A stretch of DNA of 64,000 bases from Dehalococcoidia bacterium. Its GTDB lineage: Bacteria; Chloroflexota; Dehalococcoidia; Lucifugimonadales; UBA1123. Each line of letters opens with the position of its first letter. Position 1 is the stretch's first letter. Below, one piece after another: positions 46,107 through 55,181 of the stretch. Below the pieces are notes generated by a model, which searched no databases, had not been told where the DNA came from, and saw nothing but the letters and a program-made list of their open reading frames with translations. The stretch spans positions 11,044 to 75,043 of the forward strand of contig VXRN01000033.1 in the NCBI GenBank assembly GCA_009838465.1, in the 5' to 3' direction. The position numbers and the translations under genes were made by a program.

Positions 46107-48016
46107 ACCGCCTTACCCCAGTCCCTTCGCGAGGCTATACTGCTGAGCCCTGCGTCTGGGAAGAATTCCCCCAGAATCTGCTGCGTGATACCTTCGGCGT
46201 CGAGTTGAAGCTGTCGGCGTTGATCGGCGGCTGTTCCGTGTTCTATGAAAGAGTCCGGCATACCGATGCGAAGAACTGCGGCGTCTTCTTTGCCGGCCGC
46301 TGCCAGAGCCTCAATTACTGCCGACCCGAACCCTCCGGCAAGCACATTCTCCTCGACGGTGACAATTCGACCGGCCTTATTGGCCGCATCTAGTATCAGT
46401 TCTTCATCGAGGGGCTTCACAAATATGGGATCCACGACACCGCAGGAAATTCCGTAGTCTGCAAGCTGGTCTGCCGCTTCCAGGGCCGCATTGAGCGACT
46501 TGCCAAGTCCGAATATCACTACATCTCCCCCCTCCCTGACAACTTCACCCCTGCCTATGGGCAACTCCCGCAGTTCCTCATCCAGCGGAACCCCGACGGC
46601 GGCGCCCCTCGCAATCCGAATAGCGAACGGGCCTGCGTGTTTGTACGCCGTGTAAACGAGGTGCTGCAGCTCGTTTTCGTCTTTAGGGGCAGCTAACACG
46701 ACGTTCGGAAGGCATCGAATGTAGGAGATGTCGAACGCGCCGTGATGTGTCTTGCCATCCTCACCAACTATACCCGCCCTGTCCGCTATCACGGTCACCG
46801 GTAGATTCTGAAGGCATACGTCATGGACGATCTGGTCGAAAGCGCGCTGGAGAAAGGTCGAATATATGGACACGAATGGCTTGAGTCCGTTTGATGCCAT
46901 ACCTGCGGCCATGCTCACCGCGTGCTGTTCCGCTATGCCGACATCGAAGATTCTGTCCGGAAACTCTTGCCTGACGCTCGCCAGACCCGTGCCTTCCAGC
47001 ATCGCCGCGCTGATGCCGACCACGTTCTCGTCTTCTCGCATTATGCGTGAGACGGTCTGGGAGAATACGTGCGAATAAGTAGGGGCTCCAGATCCATCAC
47101 CCAGGGGAGAACTTGGCTGGTGGAACTTCACCGGATCATCCTCGGCTGGCTCGTAGCCGTGTCCCTTGTGAGTGACCACGTGAACCAGGGGCACGAGCCC
47201 CGTTGTGTTCTGGGCCTGCCTGAGCGTCTGTTCGAGCTGGCGGAAGTCATGTCCGTCCACAGGGCCCAGATACTGGAACCCCATTTCGGACCAGAACATG
47301 GTTGGTATCACGAAACCGTCCAGAGCCGTATTGAACCTCTTGACGAGGTTGTACATCAGCCCGCCGGTCGGCACTCTCCTAGAGAGCGCCTTCATCCTGT
47401 CCACCATCGGCTGGTATTCGGGATGGGTGATCATTCGCTTCCGCCAGTTGGTCAGAAAGCCGATGTTCTCGGATATAGACATCCCGTTGTCGTTCAGCAC
47501 GACGATGAACTTCTCGGGATTCAGATGCACGATGTTGTTCAGAGCCTCGAAACTCGACCCAGAAGTCATGGCGCCGTCTCCGACCACCGCGATTGTCCAG
47601 GAATTCAGCCTGCGGTTGGCCGAACCCTGCGCGATGCCGAGGGCTATGGAAAGGCCCGTTCCCGCGTGCCCCGCCGCAAGCGTATCGTGCTCGCTTTCGC
47701 TCGGTTCTCCGAATCCTGAAAGACCACCTTCCAGCCGTATGTCCTTGAACTCGTCGCGTCTTCCGGTAACCAGCTTGTGGGTGTACATCTGGTTGGTCGT
47801 GTCCCACACTATCCTGTCGGTCGGACTGTCGAATGCCCGGTGCAGCGCAAGCGTTAGCTCGACGACCCCCAGGTTCGAGGCCAGATGACCACCGCGCTCC
47901 GTGATCACGGAGATGATGGTGTCACGTGCCTCCTGCGCTACTCGGGAGAGTTCTTCGTGGGTCAGGGGCTTGAGGTCACGAGGCTGATCTATCTTATCCA
48001 GAAGACGGTCCGCCAT
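46103..48016 (-). CDS. dxs: 1-Deoxy-D-xylulose-5-phosphate synthase
   Basis: A 637-residue thiamine-diphosphate enzyme. GHAGTGLSIALGIAQGS and VVGDGAMTSGSSFEALNNI hold the diphosphate and magnesium site. The transketolase-like half has FVSIYSTFLQRAFDQIVHDV, DRAGIVGEDGKTHHG and PKDENEL. It starts the MEP isoprenoid pathway from pyruvate and glyceraldehyde-3-phosphate. The frame extends to 48106, but AAGGAG before the ATG at 48016 fixes the start. It is a single gene here, converging on mocA. Confidence 0.96.
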   Translation of the reverse strand: MADRLLDKIDQPRDLKPLTHEELSRVAQEARDTIISVITERGGHLASNLGVVELTLALHRAFDSPTDRIVWDTTNQMYTHKLVTGRRDEFKDIRLEGGLSGFGEPSESEHDTLAAGHAGTGLSIALGIAQGSANRRLNSWTIAVVGDGAMTSGSSFEALNNIVHLNPEKFIVVLNDNGMSISENIGFLTNWRKRMITHPEYQPMVDRMKALSRRVPTGGLMYNLVKRFNTALDGFVIPTMFWSEMGFQYLGPVDGHDFRQLEQTLRQAQNTTGLVPLVHVVTHKGHGYEPAEDDPVKFHQPSSPLGDGSGAPTYSHVFSQTVSRIMREDENVVGISAAMLEGTGLASVRQEFPDRIFDVGIAEQHAVSMAAGMASNGLKPFVSIYSTFLQRAFDQIVHDVCLQNLPVTVIADRAGIVGEDGKTHHGAFDISYIRCLPNVVLAAPKDENELQHLVYTAYKHAGPFAIRIARGAAVGVPLDEELRELPIGRGEVVREGGDVVIFGLGKSLNAALEAADQLADYGISCGVVDPIFVKPLDEELILDAANKAGRIVTVEENVLAGGFGSAVIEALAAAGKEDAAVLRIGMPDSFIEHGTAADQRRQLQLDAEGITQQILGEFFPDAGLSSIASRRDWGKAV

Positions 48017-48387
48017 TAGGAAAACTCCTTGTGAAGCGCTGCAATAAACACAGGATCCACCGGAATTGAGACATATTCCAACTCGTGATAAGCATAGGAT
48101 AGGCATATAGTAATGTCAATGTTGACAGAGGTTGTAGAACTTGTATCAACTCATTAGGCGTTGCCTGTCTCGCGAAAATTCCCTCTCCCATCGTGGGCTC
48201 ACAAGGGTAGGCAAACTTGTACCCGCAATGAATACCGATCAACAAACCCCCTCTCTATGAGGGAAAGGGCTACGGTGAGAGTGAAATACCTACCTCTCTC
48301 AGCCCATCGAGGGAGACGGTGATTCATCAACCCCCAACTGGTTCAGTATCCAGAATGCACAGGAATGATGACACGGAGGACCATAAT
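48017..48387. other. 371-base intergenic region with degenerate repeats
   Basis: This divergent region between dxs and the PHP gene holds several GC-rich words of the CCCTCTC...GGGAGAG type. The clearest are near 48181-48210, 48240-48290 and 48293-48325. No RNA gene or ORF is visible. The dxs promoter must lie here. Confidence 0.5.
48181..48330. repeat. Degenerate REP-like palindromes
   Basis: CCCTCTCCCATCGTGGGCTC, then CCCCCTCTCTATGAGGGAAA with GGGCTACGGTGAGAGTGAAA, then CCTCTCTCAGCCCATCGAGG follow each other. They resemble diverged copies of a CCCTCTCCC...GGGAGAGGG repeat found at 32317-32337 and 60086-60120. Base-pairing is imperfect, unlike those copies. Confidence 0.5.
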
Positions 48388-49311
48388 ATGAACGAACAGA
48401 ATTGGTACAGGGGAAATATCCACACCCACACAACCGAATCCGACGGCGACGCTGAACCGGAGAAGGTAGCCGCCTGGTACAGGGAACACGGCTACGACTT
48501 CCTCGTCCTCTCCGACCACAATCACCTCACGCTTCTCGACTACGGCAACGGGCGGGACGGCTCTCTCGGTCCGTTGATGATTCCGGGCGAGGAAGTCACC
48601 CTTCCATTGGACGACGACGGGGTCCCCGTGCATCTTGGGGCGGTCGGCATTGACCGCCTCGTGGAGCCAGTAGATGCAGGGGACGTCGCCGCCACCCTCC
48701 AGGCTAATATAGACGCCATCCAAGACGCGGGCGGAATTTCCTGCATCAACCATCCTAGCTGGAAGTGGGCCTTTGACCACGAAGCCATCATCAAGACACG
48801 CGGCGCAAGCCTGATGGAAGTATTCAACGCCGCTACCCAATGCAACAACTTCCCTATCCCAGTGCTGGGTTTCCTCAGCCCCTCAGAGATATGGGACAAC
48901 GTTCTGAGCGCGGGCGTCCCCATCTTCGGCGTCGCCTCCGACGATTCCCACCACTACCACGACTTCTCGCCCGACTTGGACAACCCGGGACGCGGCTGGG
49001 TCATGGTCGAATCCGATGAGCTTGAGTCCGAATCCATAGTGGAAGCAATGGCTTCGGGCCATTTCTACTTTTCCACCGGCGTCTTCCTGGGCGAATTCAA
49101 AGCGTCCCCGGACCAAATCTCCCTGAAGATTCGCCGAGAAGCCGACTCCATATTCCTCACTAGATTCATCGGCAGGGATGGTACCATTTACGGTGAACAG
49201 GTTGGCAGGGAAATCTCTTATCGCCCCACAGGAGATGAAGGCTATATCCGCGCCCACGTCACATCCTCCAACGGGTTGCAGGCATGGACGCAGCCTGTAT
49301 TCCTCTCGTAG
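48388..49311 (+). CDS. PHP-domain metal-dependent phosphoesterase-like protein
   Basis: A 307-residue protein. The PHP motif WYRGNIHTHTTESDGDAEP with YDFLVLSDHNH at the start, CINHPSWKWAFDH in the middle and VASDDSHHYHDFSPD supply the metal ligands. The last 60 residues are beta-rich. GGAGG lies 8 bases before the ATG at 48388; the frame extends 23 codons upstream but is not favoured. Family members hydrolyse phosphate esters or act in sugar metabolism. The substrate is unknown. Confidence 0.82.
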   Translation: MNEQNWYRGNIHTHTTESDGDAEPEKVAAWYREHGYDFLVLSDHNHLTLLDYGNGRDGSLGPLMIPGEEVTLPLDDDGVPVHLGAVGIDRLVEPVDAGDVAATLQANIDAIQDAGGISCINHPSWKWAFDHEAIIKTRGASLMEVFNAATQCNNFPIPVLGFLSPSEIWDNVLSAGVPIFGVASDDSHHYHDFSPDLDNPGRGWVMVESDELESESIVEAMASGHFYFSTGVFLGEFKASPDQISLKIRREADSIFLTRFIGRDGTIYGEQVGREISYRPTGDEGYIRAHVTSSNGLQAWTQPVFLS

Positions 49312-49318
49312 TCCTGTA

Positions 49319-50590
49319 TCACATCGCCGCTTCCAACCTCTCCGCGAACTCCCCGGGCTCGCTGCGCTCGATGACCAGTTCGGACGCCTTGTGAAATCGC
49401 ATGAATTCCCGCATCGCGCGTGCCACACTCGACGTCAGCCTGCCGCTCGGCCTCACCCCCGGCTCAAGGTGCAGCGCCTTTATCCGCAGAACCCCGGTCT
49501 TGCGCTCCACCTTCGGGTCGAATCGTCCTACCAGCCTGTCCCCGTACAGAATCGGCAGGCAGAAATAGCCCCAGATTCGCTTCGGCTCAGGCACGTAACA
49601 CTCCAACGTCTGCCTGAATTTCCAGAAATCCATGTCTCTGCCCCTGGCCCAGAACAGGCTGTCGAACGGGGTAAGAAACGTTGTGCGACCGGCGCGAATT
49701 TCACCGTCCGCGGCCATTTCCAAGAGCGGGATATTCTCCTTGTGGACCAGCAACTCGTGGATTTCCCGGTCAGCTAACCTCGCGTTCACCCTCACGAATG
49801 TCCCGTCCGCTACAAGCGACTCCACCAGCGGCTTCACCTCCGTCCGCTTCGCATGGAAATAGTCCCCCACCTGCGCGGGTTCGCACACGCCCAGCGACCG
49901 CATCGAAATCTCTAGCAGGCGTTTCAGCCCGTCTTCCTCTGTCGGCTCCCTCCGGTCCACCCACCCTGGGATCACCCGCTCCCGAACGTCGTATATCCTC
50001 TGAAAATTCACCCTGTTCGCTATGGCAAGCGTCCCCACGTCGTACAGGTGCTCCAGAGCTATCTTCGCGTTGTCCCAGTTCCACCATGTCCCTGGTGCGC
50101 GCTTGCCGGTCCTGAAGTCCGCGGGCCGCGCCGGCCCATCCGACCTTATCTGTTCCAGTAGTGACTCCACGTACCGCGCGTTTTCGGGATCAGCCACCCA
50201 CTTGCGATGCCAAGTGCCCCTTCCTTTCGCCCTCCGGCTCATCATCGGCATCAGCCAGCGATACGATGTCAGCGGGATGATGCACGCCGCATGCGCCCAG
50301 TATTCAAACAGCCGTCGCCCGTTGTCCGCCGATATACTCCCCCCATCGAACAGCAGACTGTCCAGGTGCCCCATGTCATAGTCTCCCAGCCTGCTCCACA
50401 GTGCGATATACTGGCTCCGATTCACCACTTGGAGCGTATCAATCTGCACCCAGCCGACTCGCTCCACCGCCGAATACACCTCCTCGACCCCCGGCTTCCT
50501 TCGCCGTCGGTTAGCAGCCGCCAACCCCTGCGTATGCAGCGCCAAAGCGCGAACTGCCTTCAACGGATACAATCTATCGCTCGAACTCAA
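49319..50590 (-). CDS. AlkZ/YcaQ-type winged-helix DNA glycosylase
   Basis: A 423-residue HTH_42-family protein, the usual length of YcaQ. The block VGWVQIDTLQVVNRSQYIALWSRLGDYD has the conserved Q-I-D pair of the family's catalytic region. FEYWAHAACIIPLTSYRW and GYFCLPILYGDRLVGRFDPK are other signatures. E. coli YcaQ removes crosslinked and alkylated bases; this exact activity is not proven here. The open frame reaches 50932, overlapping the next gene on the other strand. AGGAGGG 9 bases before the TTG at 50590 and the N-terminal match make that the best start; the ATG at 50653 is the alternative. Confidence 0.82.
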   Translation of the reverse strand: MSSSDRLYPLKAVRALALHTQGLAAANRRRRKPGVEEVYSAVERVGWVQIDTLQVVNRSQYIALWSRLGDYDMGHLDSLLFDGGSISADNGRRLFEYWAHAACIIPLTSYRWLMPMMSRRAKGRGTWHRKWVADPENARYVESLLEQIRSDGPARPADFRTGKRAPGTWWNWDNAKIALEHLYDVGTLAIANRVNFQRIYDVRERVIPGWVDRREPTEEDGLKRLLEISMRSLGVCEPAQVGDYFHAKRTEVKPLVESLVADGTFVRVNARLADREIHELLVHKENIPLLEMAADGEIRAGRTTFLTPFDSLFWARGRDMDFWKFRQTLECYVPEPKRIWGYFCLPILYGDRLVGRFDPKVERKTGVLRIKALHLEPGVRPSGRLTSSVARAMREFMRFHKASELVIERSEPGEFAERLEAAM

Positions 50591-50705
50591 GACAACGATC
50601 CCTCCTCGAGAATGTATCCATTCTATCCGCGCCGCGCGCCGGTTTCCACGCATCACCGTTCTCACATATGTATAATCCGAAACACACAAGCCACAGGAGT
50701 TTTCG

Positions 50706-51848
50706 ATGAAAGTAACTGACTTCAAGACAATGGTCGTACACAACGAGCCGCCCTTCATCGGCGGCAGATACCTGCTGTTCCTCGAACTGCACACCGATGA
50801 GGGCATAACCGGCCTCGGTGAGCGCATCACCGGCGGCGCATACTCCCAGAATCTCGCCGACCTCAAGACCCAGATAGGTCTCATAGAGGAGATGGTCCGC
50901 AACTTCGTCATAGGCGAGAATCCCCTCAACATCGAGAGGACATGGGACAGGATGTACGCCTCCCGCCACGACTTCCGCCATCCCAGCCTCTACGCCACGC
51001 CCGTCATAAGCGCGATAGATATGGCCCTCTGGGACATCGCGGGAAAGGCCGCCAATCAGCCCATCTACAACCTGCTCGGCGGCAAGTACCACGAGACGCT
51101 CCGCGCCTATGCCTATATGCCTGGAGGCGCGTTCCAGGAGAATCCCGAAGCCGCAGGAGAGGTTGCGGCGCAGCTGCTTGAAGAGGGCAACACCACCTGC
51201 AAGATTGATCCGTTCCCGCCATCCTATCCCATACCCAGGGACATCCCACTGTGGGAAATCGAGCGCGCCGCCAAGATCTTCGAGAGCATCCGAAACGCCG
51301 TCGGCAACAATCTTGAGGTCGGCATAGGCACCCACGGTCAGCTAACGACGTACAGCGCGATCCGCGTCGCCGACTACCTCGAACCCTACCACCCCTTCTG
51401 GTTCGAGGAGCCCGTCCCGCCCGAAAACATAGACGAGATGGCTCGCGTAGCCGCCCACACCAGCATCCCCATCGCCACCGGCGAGCGGCTGGTGACCAAG
51501 TACGAATTCGCCCAACTCTTAGAAAAGAGGGCCGCCCAGATCATCCAGCTCGACGTCGGTCAGTGCGGCGGCATAACCGAGGCCAAGAAGATAGCGGCCA
51601 TCGCGGAGGCCCACTACGCCGTGATAGCCCCGCACATGTACTGCGGCCCTATAGCCGCAGCCTCCGCCGTCCAGATAGACACCTGCTCACCCAACTTCAT
51701 GATCCAGGAAGCCAATATGGGCCCCCTTCACAGAACCATCTTCAAAGAGCCTATCGTTTTCGAAAACGGCCAGATCATCCCGCCAACCGGCCCCGGTCTA
51801 GGAATAGAGTTCGACGAGGATGTGCTAAAGAGCCACCTCGTAGAGTAG
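50706..51848 (+). CDS. Enolase-superfamily (mandelate racemase/muconate lactonizing) protein
   Basis: A 380-residue (beta/alpha)7 barrel. The N-terminal capping domain is followed by TCKIDPFPPS, then LEVGIGTHGQL (residues 203-213), FWFEEPVPPEN, ATGERLVTKYEFA and IAPHMYCGPIAAASA. The order resembles D-galactonate-dehydratase-type enzymes. However, where that family has Asp as its first metal ligand (V-D-F-H-G-R), this has Gly208 (I-G-T-H-G-Q); the acid histidine and the other two glutamates are kept. AGGAG lies 6 bases before the ATG. A strong terminator follows. The substrate is unknown. Confidence 0.85.
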   Translation: MKVTDFKTMVVHNEPPFIGGRYLLFLELHTDEGITGLGERITGGAYSQNLADLKTQIGLIEEMVRNFVIGENPLNIERTWDRMYASRHDFRHPSLYATPVISAIDMALWDIAGKAANQPIYNLLGGKYHETLRAYAYMPGGAFQENPEAAGEVAAQLLEEGNTTCKIDPFPPSYPIPRDIPLWEIERAAKIFESIRNAVGNNLEVGIGTHGQLTTYSAIRVADYLEPYHPFWFEEPVPPENIDEMARVAAHTSIPIATGERLVTKYEFAQLLEKRAAQIIQLDVGQCGGITEAKKIAAIAEAHYAVIAPHMYCGPIAAASAVQIDTCSPNFMIQEANMGPLHRTIFKEPIVFENGQIIPPTGPGLGIEFDEDVLKSHLVE

Positions 51849-51860
51849 AGTCGTCAGATC

Positions 51861-51907
51861 ACATCGTTCTGAGGAGCGTTTCACAGCTCCCCAGAACGAT
51901 GTCTTTT
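51861..51907 (+). terminator. Intrinsic terminator of the enolase-family gene
   Basis: A 17-base arm ACATCGTTCTGAGGAGC (51861-51877) pairs with GCTCCCCAGAACGATGT (51886-51902) with one non-Watson-Crick position and an 8-base loop. C then TTTT (51904-51907) follows. It lies 12 bases after the enolase-superfamily gene on the plus strand and before the convergent Asp-box gene. Confidence 0.85.
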
Positions 51908-51928
51908 CCCCATAGTTCAGAATGTAGA

Positions 51929-54900
51929 TCAAGCCCTCGGTACGATAGACTTCACCTCCAGCTCAGCCAGCAGATTCTGGAACTCATCCAAATCCTCGTC
52001 CAGAATCCTTTCGAGCGACGCGAACTGCTCGCCCAAGAGCTCGCTGAAGTGCGCGAATACCTCGTTTGCCTGCTGTGGCGGCGCGTAGTCGCCGGCGGAT
52101 ACGACCGGCGACAGGCCCGCCAGCTTTGCGTTCAGCTTGATTGGCATGTGCAGCCTGTCCCGTGCGCCCTTGTACTCAGTCTGTATAAGCGCACCTTCCA
52201 CCTCGTCCAACTTCTCCTTCAGCGCGTCCGCCGCTGACGACACCGGATCCGCAGCGGCCGTTCCCTCGGCTCTCTTCGCCCACTCTTCGACCTGGGACCG
52301 CGCGCTTCGCAGACGGTTGATATTGTCGTGCGTCTCGGAGATCTTGTCCCGTATGCGGGTGAGAAGCTCGAACTGCGCGTCGAAATCCTCCTGTGTCGTA
52401 TCCACGCGCGGGTCCTTCACCATCTCGAAACTCTGCGTCTGAGACTGCTCGCCGACGCCCAGCCTGACCTGGTAAGTACCGGGTGGAGCCAGCGGCCCGC
52501 GTCCCACGCCCTCGGTCGTCTTGTCTCCCGGAACCTTGTTCGCTCCCGGATAACGCATACTCCAGTCGAAGCGATTCATCCCCGCCTCCGCGGGTACGCG
52601 AGGACCGTTGGAATCATCGTCCTCATCATCCTTTTCGGCGCTCGAATAACTCTTGATCTCCGTGCCGTCCGCGTCCAGGAACGTGAGCGTGACATCAGAT
52701 TCCGGCTTCTCTTTCAGCCAGTACCACACCCGCACGCCGCCCGGCCCATTGTCGCCCGCGTCCAGCATCTTGCGCTTGAACTCGCCGCTTGACCCTTTGG
52801 CATCAATGAACGTCACCGCCGCCCCTAGAGAAAGCTGGTAGTTCTTGGATGAGCTGCCGCCGCGTCCCCTGAACGGCGCGGCCATACGAACCTTGGTGGG
52901 GGGCTTGATGAGATGCATATCCTCGTCCGCGAACTCGCCCGACACCTGCCTAAGCTGGCTCAAGCCGTCCAGTATCCAGAAACTGCGCCCGTGCGTGGCC
53001 GCCACCAAGTCGTCGTCCTTGATAGCAAGGTCATACACAGGCACGACAGGGAGGTTGCCCCGCATCGAATCCCAGCTATCACCGTCGTCGAACGACACGT
53101 AGATCCCCGTCTCCGTTCCCACGTATAGCAGGCCCGGTCGCTCGTTGTCCTCGCGGATGCATCGAGTGAAGTCGTTATCACGGAGGTTGCCGGTGATGGA
53201 CTTCCAAGTTGTCCCGTAGTCAGAGGTCTTGAATAGGAACGGTCTGTTGTCGTCAAACTTGTAGCGTGTCCCGGACAGGTACGCCGTCGCCGGGTCGTGC
53301 GGCGACACCTCTATCATGTCCACGCGCGTCCACTCCTCCAGGTCAGGGGGAGTCACATTCTCCCAGTTCTCGCCGCCGTCCTTTGAAATATGCACAAGAC
53401 CATCGTCAGAGCCCGCCCAGAAGACTCCCTTCTCGTGCGGAGACTCCACAAAGGAGAAGATGGTGCAGTACGTCTCCGCACCAGATGCGTCCCCGGTTAT
53501 GTCCCCACCCGACGGCTGGAGCTTATCCGGGTCGTTGCGCGTGAGGTCCGGGCTGATAGGCTCCCAGCTCCCGCCCTGGTCGGTTGACCTGAACAGAACG
53601 TTCCCCGCCGCGTACAGCACCCCCGGATCGTGCGGGGAGAACTGTATGGGATACGTCCACTGGAATCTGTATCGAGCGTCAACAGCCCCGTATCCTGTAT
53701 TCATCTCCGGCCAGACCGTGATGATCCGCACCTGACCTGTCGAATGGTCGTAGCGCAGCATATTCCCGCCGCCGCCCGGCGATGACCCGATAGCTCCCGA
53801 AATGACCACGTTCGGATTCGTGGGATCAACGACGATGTATCCACTCTCCGAACTGCCGACCGCGTAGCAGTCGCCCCATGGAATGGCCCCCTTGTGCGAG
53901 CGAGAAGGGACGCTTATCGCGCTGTTGTCCTGTTGGGTTCCATACACGCGATACGGGAACTGTGTATCGGTCGTTACATGGTAGAACTGAGCTGTTAGCT
54001 GGTTGTATATGGTGGAGAATGTGTCGCCGCCGTTGTAGCTGACGCAGGCTCCGCCGTCGTTTCCCTCTATCATTCTCTGGGGATTTCTGGGATCTATCCA
54101 AAGGTCGTGATTGTCACCGTGCGGGGTGTTGACCTCGACCCAAGTCTTGCCGCCGTCGCTGGACTTCCAGGCAGAGTAGTTGAGCACCCAAACCGTGTCC
54201 GCGTCTTGGGGGTCGGCGAAGATGTGCTGGTAGTACCAGGGTCTGCCCTGGAGGTCACGATTATCTGACACAAGCTCCCAAGTGTCGCCGTAGTCGTCCG
54301 ACCTGAACACGCCCGGCTCTCTCGCCTCAATCGTCGCGTATATGCGGCCAGGCTTGGATGGAGAGATCGCTACCCCAATCTTGCCGAAGGGTCCTTCCGG
54401 CAGTCCGGGATTCTCCGAGACGTCATCCCAGGAATCTCCGCCGTCCGTACTGCGCCACAGTCCGCTGTCCGGGCCGCCGCTGTTGAGGTTCCAGAAGTTG
54501 CGGCGAACCTGCCAAATCCCGGCAAACAGCAGGCGAGGGTTGCTCGGATCAATGCACAGGTCGCTTGCGCCCGCGTTCTCACTCACAAACAGGACGTGTT
54601 CCCAGTTCTTGCCTCCATCATTGGATCTGAAAATGCCGCGCTGTTCGTTGGGTCCGAATGCGTGACCGAGCGCGCCAACGTAAATCATGTCCGGGTTGGT
54701 CGGGTGAATCCTGACCCGCGAGATGTGTCGCGTGTCCTCGAGTCCCAGGTGGACCCAGGAATGCCCCGCGTCGTTAGACCTGTAAACGCCGTCTCCGTGC
54801 GTAACGTCCAGTCGTATGGAAGTCTCGCCCATTCCCGCGTAAACGACGCTCGGATCCGAGTCCGACACCGCGATTGCGCCCACCGCAGCGGTCTTGAAGT

Positions 54901-55108
54901 AACCGTCAGACACGTTCTCCCAGTATGTTCCTCCGTCGTATGTCTTCCACACGCCGCCCGCACACGCTCCGAAGTAGAAGGTTCCGACGTCAACCGGGTC
55001 CCCCGCTACCGCAACGACGCGTCCGCCTCGAGGCGGTCCGATGCATCGCCAATCCAGTGCGTTTAGCATCTTTGGGTCTATATCATTAGCCGATCTCTGT
55101 GAAGTCAT
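51929..55108 (-). CDS. Large Asp-box (BNR/sortilin-like) beta-propeller protein
   Basis: A 1059-residue protein with many Asp-box repeats: YDGGTYW, SNDAGHSW, SNDGGKNW, STDGGDSW, SDDYGDTW, SSDGGKTW, STDQGGSW, SKDGGENW, TSDYGTTW and FDDGDSW. They cover about residues 50-700, enough for two propellers of the kind seen in sortilin-type and xyloglucanase-like proteins. A beta-rich domain (about 720-900) and a helical C-terminus (FDAQFELLTRIRDKISETHDNI ... ERILDEDLDEFQNLLAELEVK) follow. Databases often call such proteins glycosyl hydrolases, but no catalytic acid is evident to me. No signal peptide is visible at the chosen ATG, which has GAGAGG upstream. Its function and location are unknown. Confidence 0.8.
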   Translation of the reverse strand: MTSQRSANDIDPKMLNALDWRCIGPPRGGRVVAVAGDPVDVGTFYFGACAGGVWKTYDGGTYWENVSDGYFKTAAVGAIAVSDSDPSVVYAGMGETSIRLDVTHGDGVYRSNDAGHSWVHLGLEDTRHISRVRIHPTNPDMIYVGALGHAFGPNEQRGIFRSNDGGKNWEHVLFVSENAGASDLCIDPSNPRLLFAGIWQVRRNFWNLNSGGPDSGLWRSTDGGDSWDDVSENPGLPEGPFGKIGVAISPSKPGRIYATIEAREPGVFRSDDYGDTWELVSDNRDLQGRPWYYQHIFADPQDADTVWVLNYSAWKSSDGGKTWVEVNTPHGDNHDLWIDPRNPQRMIEGNDGGACVSYNGGDTFSTIYNQLTAQFYHVTTDTQFPYRVYGTQQDNSAISVPSRSHKGAIPWGDCYAVGSSESGYIVVDPTNPNVVISGAIGSSPGGGGNMLRYDHSTGQVRIITVWPEMNTGYGAVDARYRFQWTYPIQFSPHDPGVLYAAGNVLFRSTDQGGSWEPISPDLTRNDPDKLQPSGGDITGDASGAETYCTIFSFVESPHEKGVFWAGSDDGLVHISKDGGENWENVTPPDLEEWTRVDMIEVSPHDPATAYLSGTRYKFDDNRPFLFKTSDYGTTWKSITGNLRDNDFTRCIREDNERPGLLYVGTETGIYVSFDDGDSWDSMRGNLPVVPVYDLAIKDDDLVAATHGRSFWILDGLSQLRQVSGEFADEDMHLIKPPTKVRMAAPFRGRGGSSSKNYQLSLGAAVTFIDAKGSSGEFKRKMLDAGDNGPGGVRVWYWLKEKPESDVTLTFLDADGTEIKSYSSAEKDDEDDDSNGPRVPAEAGMNRFDWSMRYPGANKVPGDKTTEGVGRGPLAPPGTYQVRLGVGEQSQTQSFEMVKDPRVDTTQEDFDAQFELLTRIRDKISETHDNINRLRSARSQVEEWAKRAEGTAAADPVSSAADALKEKLDEVEGALIQTEYKGARDRLHMPIKLNAKLAGLSPVVSAGDYAPPQQANEVFAHFSELLGEQFASLERILDEDLDEFQNLLAELEVKSIVPRA

Positions 55109-55181
55109 ATTGTAGAGCCTCTCTGCGAATCATAGTCATTCCCATTATAATCCCTTTTGCAAGCTAAAAGGGGCATCTCAA

